In this document: positions 37,979-47,075 of the stretch, piece by piece
Numbering within the stretch: the stretch's first letter is position 1
Layout: the number at the start of each line of letters is the position of its first letter
Assembly: GCA_009782555.1 (NCBI GenBank)
Contig: WRIV01000002.1
Coordinates: forward strand, 1 to 64,000
Direction of reading: 5' to 3'
DNA length: 64,000 bases
Source of the DNA: Treponema sp.
Lineage (GTDB): Bacteria; Spirochaetota; Spirochaetia; Treponematales; Breznakiellaceae
Notes under the pieces: generated by a model
The model's input: the letters and a program-made list of their open reading frames with translations, nothing else
Database searches by the model: none
Told to the model about the DNA's origin: nothing
Translations under genes and position numbers: made by a program

Positions 37979-40134
37979 TGCAGACAGTAACCCACACCAT
38001 AGCCGGAAAAGAATTGATCCTCGAAACCGGCAGGATCGCAAAGCAAGCCAACGGTTCTGTTTTTGCCCAATACGAAGGGTCGGCGGTTATCGCCACGGTC
38101 TGTACATCCCATGAACCGGTGGAAGGTCTGGACTATGTGCCGTTGACGGTGGACTATAACGAAAAATACTATGCCGCAGGAAAGATCCCCGGCGGTTTTA
38201 TCAAACGGGAAAGCCGGCCCAAGGACAAGGAAATTCTTGTGTCCCGGCTCATCGACCGGCCCATGCGGCCTTTGTTTGACAAAAACTTCGGCAGAGACAT
38301 ACAGGTGGTACCCACTACCATTTCGGCGGATCAAATAAACCCGCCGGATATCCTGGCGATCATCGCTTCTTCTGCTGCGGTTCACATTTCGGATATTCCC
38401 TTCGGCGGCCCCATTGCGGGGGTAAGGATCTGCGCCATGGGGGACGAACTCTTGATTAACCCCACTTACGAAGAGATAGAAAAATCCCGGCTGGAAATTG
38501 TGGTAGCGGGAACCAAAGAAGGGATCACCATGGTGGAAGGCGGGGCCGGCGAAGTCAGCGAAGAACTGATGATCCGGGCCCTGGGAATGGCCCACAAGGT
38601 GATCATAGAACTCTGCGATCTCCAGGAAAAACTCCGCTCCCTGGCGGGGAAAGAAAAACTTCCCCTAAACCCCAGCAGCCAGGTACTGGAAAATTCCGAT
38701 GCTATCCACAGCGAAGCCTACCCAAAATTGGAAAAGGCCTGCTTTGAATCAACCAAGGATGGAAGACACAAAGCGATAAGGCTGGTAAAGAAGGAACTTT
38801 CGGAAAAATACGCCGCCCAGCTTGAAAATGAAAGCCAGAAAAAACTCTTCGAGGCCCTTTTCGAGGATATGCAGTACCAGATACTTCGTTCCTCAATCCT
38901 GGACAAAGGAAAACGGGTAGACGGCCGGAGTACGGAAGATATCAGGCCCATTACCTGCGAAATCGGCCTTTTAAAACGAACCCACGGTTCAGCCCTGTTT
39001 ACCCGGGGTGAAACCCAATCCCTGGTAGCAACCACTCTGGGAACCGTTTTTGATGAACAGATCTTCGATGATATTGAGGGGGACAAACGGGAAAATTTTC
39101 TTCTCCATTACAACTTTCCTCCTTATTCCGTGGGAGAAACCGGCCGGCTTGGCACAGGACGGAGGGAAATCGGCCACGGCAATTTGGCCCGCCGATCCTT
39201 GGCACCCATGATCCCTTCCAAAGACGAATTCCCCTATACGATCCGGGTGGTATCGGAGATCATGGAATCCAACGGCTCTTCCTCCATGGCTTCAGTCTGC
39301 GGCGGAACCCTCTCCATGCTCCATGCGGGGGTTCCCCTGAAAAAACCCGTGGCGGGAATTGCCATGGGACTTATCACCGATGGAGACCGTTATGCGGTAC
39401 TCTCCGACATCCTGGGGGAAGAAGATCACCTGGGCGACATGGACTTTAAGGTAGCCGGCACTGAAGAAGGCATTACCGGTTTCCAAATGGATATTAAAAT
39501 TTCCGGAGTTACGGCGGAGATTATGGCCAAAGCCCTGGATCAGGCAAAAAGGGGCCGGCTCCATATCCTTTCGATTATGAACCAAACGATCTCCAGACCC
39601 GCCGGACAGATCAGCGAATTTGCTCCCAAGATCGTCACCCTAAAAATTGAGGTTGACAAGATCGGCGCCCTAATTGGCCCCGGAGGTAAAAACATCAAAG
39701 CCCTTTGTGAACAGTACAGTGTCACAATCAACACCGAAAACGACGGCACCGTTACAATCTATGGAAAAAATTCCAAAGACGCCGAAGAAGCCAAGGCAGC
39801 GGTTATGGGAGTTGTTTCGGATCCCGAAACGGGCCGGATCTACAACGGCGTGGTCAAACGGATCATGGAATTCGGCGCCTTTGTGGAGATCCTGCCCGGC
39901 AAGGAAGGACTGGTACATATCTCCAAGCTGTCCCGGCAGCGCATTGCCCAGGTTAGCGATATACTTTCCGAGGGCCAGGAAATTCCCGTAAAGCTCGTAG
40001 AAATCGACAAGATGGGCCGCCTTAATCTTTCATATATCGATGCCGTTGATCCAAATGGCGCCCCAAGCGAAACAGAAAACCAAGGCAGGGGTCAGCGGGA
40101 TAACGGTTATCAACGGCCCCGCCGGCGTTTTTAG
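37975..40134 (+). CDS. pnp: Polyribonucleotide nucleotidyltransferase (PNPase)
   Basis: Two RNase PH domains, KH domain ([15 protein letters not shown]), S1 domain; ATGA overlap with rpsO. Confidence 0.97.
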   Translation: MMQTVTHTIAGKELILETGRIAKQANGSVFAQYEGSAVIATVCTSHEPVEGLDYVPLTVDYNEKYYAAGKIPGGFIKRESRPKDKEILVSRLIDRPMRPLFDKNFGRDIQVVPTTISADQINPPDILAIIASSAAVHISDIPFGGPIAGVRICAMGDELLINPTYEEIEKSRLEIVVAGTKEGITMVEGGAGEVSEELMIRALGMAHKVIIELCDLQEKLRSLAGKEKLPLNPSSQVLENSDAIHSEAYPKLEKACFESTKDGRHKAIRLVKKELSEKYAAQLENESQKKLFEALFEDMQYQILRSSILDKGKRVDGRSTEDIRPITCEIGLLKRTHGSALFTRGETQSLVATTLGTVFDEQIFDDIEGDKRENFLLHYNFPPYSVGETGRLGTGRREIGHGNLARRSLAPMIPSKDEFPYTIRVVSEIMESNGSSSMASVCGGTLSMLHAGVPLKKPVAGIAMGLITDGDRYAVLSDILGEEDHLGDMDFKVAGTEEGITGFQMDIKISGVTAEIMAKALDQAKRGRLHILSIMNQTISRPAGQISEFAPKIVTLKIEVDKIGALIGPGGKNIKALCEQYSVTINTENDGTVTIYGKNSKDAEEAKAAVMGVVSDPETGRIYNGVVKRIMEFGAFVEILPGKEGLVHISKLSRQRIAQVSDILSEGQEIPVKLVEIDKMGRLNLSYIDAVDPNGAPSETENQGRGQRDNGYQRPRRRF

Positions 40135-40135
40135 G

Positions 40136-40642
40136 ATGGATAACGGTACGCCCGGCACATCTGGATTTTCCGGCGGCGTACCATCAGAAACGCCCCGCGT
40201 ACGGGTGTGCCGTAAAAACAAAGATGCTGCCCTACCCCGTTACGTTACGGCGGGAGCCGCGGGGGCCGATGTGGAAGCCTGTATACCATCGGATATTACC
40301 CTCCAGCCGGGCGGGCGGGCAAAAATTCCAACCGGCCTGACACTGGAAATTTTGCCGGGCTGGGAGGCTCAGGTAAGACCCCGGTCGGGCCTTGCCATGA
40401 TGCACGGCATAACAGTACTAAACGCGCCGGGAACCATCGACAGTGATTACCGAGGGGAACTGGAAATACTGCTGGTTAATCTGGGAAATGAACCCTGGAC
40501 GGTACACAGCGGCGACAGGATAGCCCAGCTGGTATTTGCCCCTGCTCCCCAGGTTTTTCTGGAAGAGACAGACAAACCGGAAAACACCGAACGGGGCGGC
40601 GGGGGGTTTGGTTCCACCGGCACGGCCGGCACAATGCCATGA
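40136..40642 (+). CDS. dut: dUTP diphosphatase
   Basis: AGAAGADVEA, PRSGLAMMHGI, GTIDSDYRGEL, RGGGGFGSTG motifs. Confidence 0.93.
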   Translation: MDNGTPGTSGFSGGVPSETPRVRVCRKNKDAALPRYVTAGAAGADVEACIPSDITLQPGGRAKIPTGLTLEILPGWEAQVRPRSGLAMMHGITVLNAPGTIDSDYRGELEILLVNLGNEPWTVHSGDRIAQLVFAPAPQVFLEETDKPENTERGGGGFGSTGTAGTMP

Positions 40643-41892
40643 GAAGCGCCCATTCAAAAACAATCTTCTTCTACATAGCAAAGGAAATCCTTTTTGCCTT
40701 TTTTGTGTGTTTTCTTTTTTTCTTTTTTGTTTTTTTTGTAAACCAGATTCTTCTAATGGCGGAGCGGATCCTTTCCTTACGGGTCCCCCTGGGACAGGTG
40801 GTTATGCTTATTTTCTATTCCCTGCCTTTGATAATCGCCCTGGCTTTTCCCTTTGCCTGTCTGACAGGGACACTCATGACCATAGGCCGTTTTACTTCGG
40901 ACAACGAAATTCTCGTCGTTCTTTCTTCCGGCTTTTCCTACCGGTCTATTTTTTTCCCCGCCCTATCGGTGGGACTTCTCATTTCCCTTTTTTCTTTTTT
41001 TGCCAACGATATCCTCCTTCCCTCCGGGACTATTCAGTTTAACCGACTGTGGCGGAGAATTCTTTTTTCTTCCCCGGCGCTGGAACTGGAAGCCAATTCG
41101 ATCAAACATTTTAGGGATAAGAGTGTGATTATCGTTACCGGCCCGGTGATTAACAGAACGATCAGGGATATCCTGATCCTGGACAGGACCAAGGACGGGG
41201 AGCGGAGAATGATCCTGGCAGGAGAAGCGGGACTGGTAGATTCAGGAGGGGGAAGGATCGGTATCAGCTTAAAAGATCCCTTTGTCCATTCGGGAAAGGA
41301 AAATCAGAGGACAAACTATGATTATGCTTCCGCCGGTTCCTTAAACTACTTTGTTTCCCCGAATGACTTTGTCCAGGCGGCTTACCCCATAGGGCCCAAG
41401 GAAATGAGTTCCGTGGATGTATGGCGGGAAATTCGAAAAAAAGAAACGGCCCTGGCGGAAAATCTGGAAAATGAATACAGGAGGATCACCTCCGATGCCC
41501 TGGCCCTGGAAAAAGCCATGAGGGAAGGAGGAAGGACCGGCGTCCTTGCTTCGGACTGGGAGTATGCCGTTTCTTCGATTCGGGAACAGGAGCGCGATCG
41601 AAGCCTTTCCATGTACCGGCTTGAATTCTACAAAAAATTTTCCATCCCCTTTGGCGCCCTTTCCTTCGTACTTGCTGCTGTATCCATCGGCATTAGGGCA
41701 AACAAGGGCGGCCAAACCGTGGGGTTCATCACCGGTGTCTGCATGTCCGCCCTCTACTGGGCCATGCTCCTTATTGGCCAGGATCTGGGAACCCGGCTGG
41801 ATTTTTCTTCCTTCTGGGCCATGTGGTTTCCCAACTTTCTGGTCATTGGGGCCGGAATTGTTTTATTATTAATACGGAGTTATTCCCGGTGA
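40639..41892 (+). CDS. LptF/LptG (YjgP/YjgQ) family permease
   Basis: N- and C-terminal TM bundles around a periplasmic region; paired with a second family member. Confidence 0.85.
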   Translation: MRSAHSKTIFFYIAKEILFAFFVCFLFFFFVFFVNQILLMAERILSLRVPLGQVVMLIFYSLPLIIALAFPFACLTGTLMTIGRFTSDNEILVVLSSGFSYRSIFFPALSVGLLISLFSFFANDILLPSGTIQFNRLWRRILFSSPALELEANSIKHFRDKSVIIVTGPVINRTIRDILILDRTKDGERRMILAGEAGLVDSGGGRIGISLKDPFVHSGKENQRTNYDYASAGSLNYFVSPNDFVQAAYPIGPKEMSSVDVWREIRKKETALAENLENEYRRITSDALALEKAMREGGRTGVLASDWEYAVSSIREQERDRSLSMYRLEFYKKFSIPFGALSFVLAAVSIGIRANKGGQTVGFITGVCMSALYWAMLLIGQDLGTRLDFSSFWAMWFPNFLVIGAGIVLLLIRSYSR

Positions 41893-41900
41893 TTAGACCC

Positions 41901-42962
41901 ATGATCCTTGATCGCTACCTGGTCAGGCACTTCCTCCCGGTATTTCTTGCCGCCCTGGCCCTCTTTGTCATGCTGGTTCTGTTAATCGACCTTTTTCTTA
42001 ATCTTACCAGATATCTGAGCAACGGTGCGGCCCTTTCGGCGATCCTTAAGATAACCCTTTTCTATATTCCTAAAAGTGTAAGTTATTCCCTGCCGGTTTC
42101 TCTTCTCTTTGCTTCCGCCTATACCCTAGGGGATCTGAATGCAAAAAACGAACTGACCACAATCCTTGGATCGGGGATCCCCTTCCGCCGTTTTTGCCTT
42201 TCCCTGATAGCGCTGGGAATTGCCGCTTCCTTCTTTGCATTCTTTTTTGAAGACCGAGCCGTTATTCCCACTCTAAGAAAAAAAAACCAAATGAGCAGGG
42301 AATTGCTCAGGACCAATACAGAAAGCCTTTCCAGCATCGTCATCAAGGCAGAGGGGGGGCGAGTGATCTATGTGGTAGATTATTACGACATCTCAACCTT
42401 GTCCCTTAACGGCATAACGATTATTGAGATGGATCAGGACCGGCGTCTCCTCTCAATGATCTATGCCCCCAAGGCGGAATGGACCGGAAATACATGGTCT
42501 TTTTCCAGCCCCCTCTCCTACCGGTGGGATCAGGGATTTCTCCGGCCTACAGCGGCGGTTAATTTGGAAAAATACCGGGAAGAACCGGAAGCATTCAGGA
42601 GAAGTTCCGTTTCCCCCGCAGATCTGAACGCCCGGGATACGGCCCTGCTTATTAAAGATCTTCGCCGGGCGGGACTTCCCGTTGCTTCGGTGCTGACGGA
42701 TTATCACCATCGTTTTTCCTTTTCCTCCGTTTCTTTTGTAATAATTTTCCTCTCCCTTACAGTCAGTGGAAGTTTCAAAAAAAACATCCTCCTTATGAGC
42801 CTCTTGGCAAGTCTGGGAACGGCGGTGATCTTCTATGTTATAGAAATGCTTACCATGATGAGCGCCCGATCCGGCCTGCTGCCCCCCTTCTGGGGCGCCT
42901 GGACACCAATTTTTATCTGTACCGCCGCAGGTTTTTTCCTGCTCTTCTGCAAACGCTTATGA
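41901..42962 (+). CDS. LptF/LptG (YjgP/YjgQ) family permease
   Basis: MILDRYLVRHFLPVFLAALALFVMLVLLIDLF; same fold pattern as the preceding gene. Confidence 0.85.
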   Translation: MILDRYLVRHFLPVFLAALALFVMLVLLIDLFLNLTRYLSNGAALSAILKITLFYIPKSVSYSLPVSLLFASAYTLGDLNAKNELTTILGSGIPFRRFCLSLIALGIAASFFAFFFEDRAVIPTLRKKNQMSRELLRTNTESLSSIVIKAEGGRVIYVVDYYDISTLSLNGITIIEMDQDRRLLSMIYAPKAEWTGNTWSFSSPLSYRWDQGFLRPTAAVNLEKYREEPEAFRRSSVSPADLNARDTALLIKDLRRAGLPVASVLTDYHHRFSFSSVSFVIIFLSLTVSGSFKKNILLMSLLASLGTAVIFYVIEMLTMMSARSGLLPPFWGAWTPIFICTAAGFFLLFCKRL

Positions 42963-44095
42963 GTATCTTTACCGTTACCCATGCCGATCCTGCCTCCCGG
43001 GCCAGGACAGGTCTGCTCGCTCTGAACCACGGTCCGGTAGAAACACCGGTGTTTATGCCCGTAGGAACCAATGGAACGGTAAAGGCCTTAACCAACGAAG
43101 ATCTGGAATCAATTGGGTTTTCGATCATCCTTTCCAACACCTACCATTTGTATCTTAGACCTGGAATAGAGGTGATTGGCGGCGCTGGAGGACTGCATAA
43201 TTTTACCCGGTGGAAAAAAAACTACCTTACCGACTCGGGGGGGTTCCAGGTTTTTTCCCTGTCGCCGTTCCGCAAAATAACCGAAGAGGGGGCGCAGTTC
43301 CGATCCCACATAGACGGATCCTGCCACCTATTAACGCCGGAAAAGACCCTGGAGATTCAAACCGTACTGGGCAGCGACATTCAGATGCCGCTGGATTATT
43401 GTACCCCTTGGGGAACGGAAAAAAAAGAAGCCCAAATGGCCCTGGATATTACCGCCCGCTGGCTTAAACGTTCCCATGAAAGCTGGCGCAGATCGGCAGA
43501 AGAGGGTTATGGCGGCTCCCTTTTTTCCATAGTTCAGGGGAATTTTTACCCCGATCTTCGTAAAGAAAGCATAACAAAAACCCTTGAATGCGATACCTCC
43601 GGCATCGCCATCGGCGGCCTCTCGGTGGGCGAACCTGGCGAAGTTTTCCTGGAGTACCTTCACCTTACTTCCTGCCTTTTGCCGGATGAAAAGCCCCGGT
43701 ATGTGATGGGGATAGGAACCCCGGAGTACCTTCTGTGGGCCATTGAAGAAGGAATTGATATGTTCGATTGTGTTTTCCCCACCAGGACCGGGCGGAACGG
43801 TCATGTTTTTACCCATGACGGCACCCTCTCCCTGAAAAAGGCGGAAAATGTTAAAAGTCCTTTGCCCATAGATCCATCCTGTTCCTGCAAAGTTTGTAAA
43901 ACCTACAGCCGATCATACCTTCGGCATCTCTTTAAAACCCGGGAAATACTCTGCTCCATGCTGGCAAGCTATCACAATTTATTCTTTCTTCATCAGCTTA
44001 TGCTTGATTCCAGAGCGGCAATCGGCGAAAATAAATTCAATGAATTCAAAAAAATGTTTCTAGACCGTTATCAGAACGGAGGAGGCCCGGTATGA
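42959..44095 (+). CDS. tgt: Queuine tRNA-ribosyltransferase
   Basis: TDSGGFQVFSL, GGLSVGEP, FDCVFPTRTGRNG, Zn site CSCKVC. Confidence 0.96.
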   Translation: MSIFTVTHADPASRARTGLLALNHGPVETPVFMPVGTNGTVKALTNEDLESIGFSIILSNTYHLYLRPGIEVIGGAGGLHNFTRWKKNYLTDSGGFQVFSLSPFRKITEEGAQFRSHIDGSCHLLTPEKTLEIQTVLGSDIQMPLDYCTPWGTEKKEAQMALDITARWLKRSHESWRRSAEEGYGGSLFSIVQGNFYPDLRKESITKTLECDTSGIAIGGLSVGEPGEVFLEYLHLTSCLLPDEKPRYVMGIGTPEYLLWAIEEGIDMFDCVFPTRTGRNGHVFTHDGTLSLKKAENVKSPLPIDPSCSCKVCKTYSRSYLRHLFKTREILCSMLASYHNLFFLHQLMLDSRAAIGENKFNEFKKMFLDRYQNGGGPV

Positions 44096-45621
44096 ACAAA
44101 AGAGCGGTTTTTTTTATTTTTTTCGCCATAACCACGACGGCGCTCTTCGCCCAAACCCCCGCCGCAGGAGCAACCCTTTCGGAAGAACGCTCCGGAGGAG
44201 AATTACCTGCGCCCAGCCTTGAAGAACAGCGGATGCGTATCATCCGTTACGGCACGGATACGGAAATTGCAAACCTGATAAAGATTCTACGGAACGAGCA
44301 GCCTTCGGATCCGGAGGAAGCAAAAAAAATTACTCCCCTGGACAGAGAATTGACCGCAGTGGCGGAAAAGACGAAAAACAGGGCTATCCTTTCGGGAACC
44401 TTCGGCTATTTTGCCGACCGGGAAATAGGGGAACTGGAAAAGCGGGCCATTCTTGCCGTGGAAGATCGGGACTATGAGGCGGGGGAAACGGTAAACGCCG
44501 CCATCCTCTACCTGGGAAAGATTCAGGCCGTGGGGGCCCGGAAAACCTTGATGGAAATCATTAACGGCGAAGAAACCCGCTATCTTTCCGGGGCAATCCG
44601 TTCATTGGGGCAAATCGCGGAAAAGGAAGGGCAGGCGGAGACGGCGGAATACCTGGTTGAATACTACACCAACAGAGAGCCGGGGGATGAAAACCGTCGG
44701 CTTATCATTGTCGCCCTGGGAGACCTGAAAGCAAAAGAAGGAACGGCATTTCTTGTTTCCATCGCAGAAAATGAAGATGAGCGGGTCCCCCTGCGCATGA
44801 ACGCCCTGGAGGCCCTTGGAAAAATCGCCGATCCCGCAGGACTGGATGCAATTATCGGCGCTGTTTCTTCCAAGGACCCCAATGTCCGGGCCTCCGCCGT
44901 GGGATCCCTGGCGCCTTTTTCCGGGGACGAGACGGAGGCGGCGATAATCGAAGCCTTCCGTGATTCCTATTACCGGACCCGCATCGCCGCCGCCAAAGCC
45001 GCGGGGGAACGGAAACTTGCCGCTTCCATTCCCTTTTTGCGCTTTCGCTGCGAAAACGACGAAGTCCCGGCGGTCCGGGATGAATCGGTAAAAGCCCTGG
45101 GGCTTATTGGGGGAAACGAAGCAGAAACGATCCTAAAGGAACTTTTTAAGGAACGGAAAAACAGCGACCGGATCAGAATTAATTCTGCAGAAATGCTCCT
45201 TACCCACGGTTCAGCGGACTATGTAACCGAGGTTATCATTGAATTGGACGAAGCAAAAACAAAAAACCAAACCGCCCTGTACAACGGTTTTTTGCGTATC
45301 CTCGGCGTGGCAAAATCACCCAAACTTGAAGATCTGGCCCGCCGCTTTTTTGCCGGCGGCGGGGTAATAGAAAAATCCTATGCCCTGGATATTTGTTCCA
45401 ACAACAATTTTCAGGGATTGGTTGATGAGATTCGCTGTCTCACAGACCCAAAGAACGGAAGTCTTTCCAGAAAATCAACAACGCTACTGCAAAAATGGGG
45501 ACTCCCCCTTACTACAGAAAGCCCCGGCCAGGCTGAAAACGCTGTTACATCCCCGGATTCCGCTTCGACCCCGGCGCTTCAGGAACCTGTATTGAGTGGA
45601 GCAGCTGGTTCATCGCAATAA
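44092..45621 (+). CDS. Secreted HEAT-repeat protein
   Basis: Signal peptide MNKRAVFFIFFAITTTALFAQ; repeated alpha-helical units such as LRMNALEALGKIADPAGLDAIIGAV. Confidence 0.82.
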   Translation: MNKRAVFFIFFAITTTALFAQTPAAGATLSEERSGGELPAPSLEEQRMRIIRYGTDTEIANLIKILRNEQPSDPEEAKKITPLDRELTAVAEKTKNRAILSGTFGYFADREIGELEKRAILAVEDRDYEAGETVNAAILYLGKIQAVGARKTLMEIINGEETRYLSGAIRSLGQIAEKEGQAETAEYLVEYYTNREPGDENRRLIIVALGDLKAKEGTAFLVSIAENEDERVPLRMNALEALGKIADPAGLDAIIGAVSSKDPNVRASAVGSLAPFSGDETEAAIIEAFRDSYYRTRIAAAKAAGERKLAASIPFLRFRCENDEVPAVRDESVKALGLIGGNEAETILKELFKERKNSDRIRINSAEMLLTHGSADYVTEVIIELDEAKTKNQTALYNGFLRILGVAKSPKLEDLARRFFAGGGVIEKSYALDICSNNNFQGLVDEIRCLTDPKNGSLSRKSTTLLQKWGLPLTTESPGQAENAVTSPDSASTPALQEPVLSGAAGSSQ

Positions 45622-47059
45622 GAGGATCCTTGTATCGTTCAAAATGGAAAAAAATCTCGTAGTTTTTCTTTGAAATTATCCGTATAGTTTTTCCAATACA
45701 TTCGGGAACCGAAGTTGAACCAAGATCGGGAAAAAATTCCGGACGCAGGGGCGTAAAAGTACAGTTGGTTCCGTCAAAATACAGCCGTCCAACCCTGGGC
45801 GGAATGGGGACCAGGAATATAAGGAAGTCTGAATTGCCTCCACCCACGGAATAGGAGCTTCCCCTTTTCAGAGAGTGAACATTGCGCCTTCCTATGGCGG
45901 TATTTTGCTCTTCCACAAAGAGATTCAGCATGGGCGGCGTAGTAAGAAACTGGCCGGGATCCCTGTACTGATTCCGCCGGTGGGGACCCCGAAGGGCCGC
46001 CCCGGCCTGTTGAGAAGCAAAACTGTTAAGAAGCTCCGCATTCCTTGCAGCAGTATTATCTTCAGCTCTTGCTTCAGCTCTTGCTTCAGCCCTTACTTCA
46101 GCCATTACCTTATTGGGAGAAGAATGAAGCTTCCTTATCCGCAGGATTATGATAAGCAGGATGAGGAAGAGCAGGATCGCCCCGATGCCAAGCAGAAGGG
46201 GCAGAGGCAAATTATTAAAAAAGGCATAACCGACACCGGGTGAATTCTCTCCAGGGGTAATACCTTGATTTGGAGAAACGTTTTCTTCGCCGGGATCGCC
46301 ATTTCCGTTTTGTTCCGGCGGTATTTCAAAGGGCGGACTGTCAGGCTGATCCAGCGTTTCGGTAATAGGGTTGGTTCCTTCAAGCGGAAAATCAGGGCTT
46401 TTTAGAACGCCGTCGGGTACGGCGGGAGTGCTGGGCCCGGCGGGTGTAACGGTTCCCGGTGCAACAGATCCGGCAGATATACCGGGCCTGGGTGTAACGG
46501 TTCCCGATACAGCAGGTCCGGCGGTCGTACCGGTTGATGCAGCGGGAACAGTGGTTCCCGCAGATGTACCGGTTCCCATACGGCTGGAAGCCCGGATAAA
46601 GAATATTTCCACTCCGGGATCCAGGCGTCCGGCGGCGGCATTTACCTGGGTACTTAAATCATCTCCGGAAACAATAAATATCTTTTTGGGGCGCCCCCCC
46701 GGTACGGTACGAACATACTGTTCCGCATAACTCAAAGCAGCGGCAGGGTCCGAAGCGGGCGACAGGGGATAAAGCAGCCATATCCTGGCGCTGGCCGTTT
46801 CTACGTCTCCCTGCTCTACGATCTGCCGGGCAATTTCAAAGCGGGGTTTGGATCCAAAAGAAATGATGTGGATGGTATCACCTGAGGCAAGATGCTCAGC
46901 AAGAAAAGGTCCGGAAAGATAGGTTCCCAACTCGTTGTAATAAGAAAACATAGAAGAGGAAGTATCCACCACCAGAATCAAGTCTTTTCCCCGTTGTGCA
47001 AAGATAGGAAAAAGAGCCATCAGACAAAAAAACAAACAAAAAAACTTTTTCATATTCAT
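45545..47059 (-). CDS. von Willebrand factor A-domain membrane protein with Pro/Thr/Gly-rich linker
   Basis: LILVVDTSSSMFSYYNEL (MIDAS DxSxS), signal peptide MNMKKFFCLFFCLMALFPIFAQ, later TM segment LPLLLGIGAILLFLILLIIILRI. Confidence 0.8.
   Translation of the reverse strand: MNMKKFFCLFFCLMALFPIFAQRGKDLILVVDTSSSMFSYYNELGTYLSGPFLAEHLASGDTIHIISFGSKPRFEIARQIVEQGDVETASARIWLLYPLSPASDPAAALSYAEQYVRTVPGGRPKKIFIVSGDDLSTQVNAAAGRLDPGVEIFFIRASSRMGTGTSAGTTVPAASTGTTAGPAVSGTVTPRPGISAGSVAPGTVTPAGPSTPAVPDGVLKSPDFPLEGTNPITETLDQPDSPPFEIPPEQNGNGDPGEENVSPNQGITPGENSPGVGYAFFNNLPLPLLLGIGAILLFLILLIIILRIRKLHSSPNKVMAEVRAEARAEARAEDNTAARNAELLNSFASQQAGAALRGPHRRNQYRDPGQFLTTPPMLNLFVEEQNTAIGRRNVHSLKRGSSYSVGGGNSDFLIFLVPIPPRVGRLYFDGTNCTFTPLRPEFFPDLGSTSVPECIGKTIRIISKKNYEIFFHFERYKDPLIAMNQLLHSIQVPEAPGSKRNPGM
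46054..46105. repeat. Short tandem repeat encoding AEAR units in the vWA protein
   Basis: Repeated CTTCAGCTCTTG/CTTCAGCCCTTA units; protein AEVRAEARAEARAED. Confidence 0.7.
46430..46600. repeat. Degenerate tandem repeat encoding the Pro/Thr/Gly/Ala linker of the vWA protein
   Basis: Repeated GGTGTAACGGTTCCCG-type units; protein TTVPAASTGTTAGPAVSGTVTPRPGISAGSVAPGTVTPAGPSTPAVP. Confidence 0.65.
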
Positions 47060-47075
47060 GACCAACCCCTCTGGC

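Noticed and set aside
46054-46105. Possible CRISPR-like array
   Set aside because: Repeats are contiguous with no spacers and lie in frame inside a coding region; no CRISPR array was seen anywhere in the window
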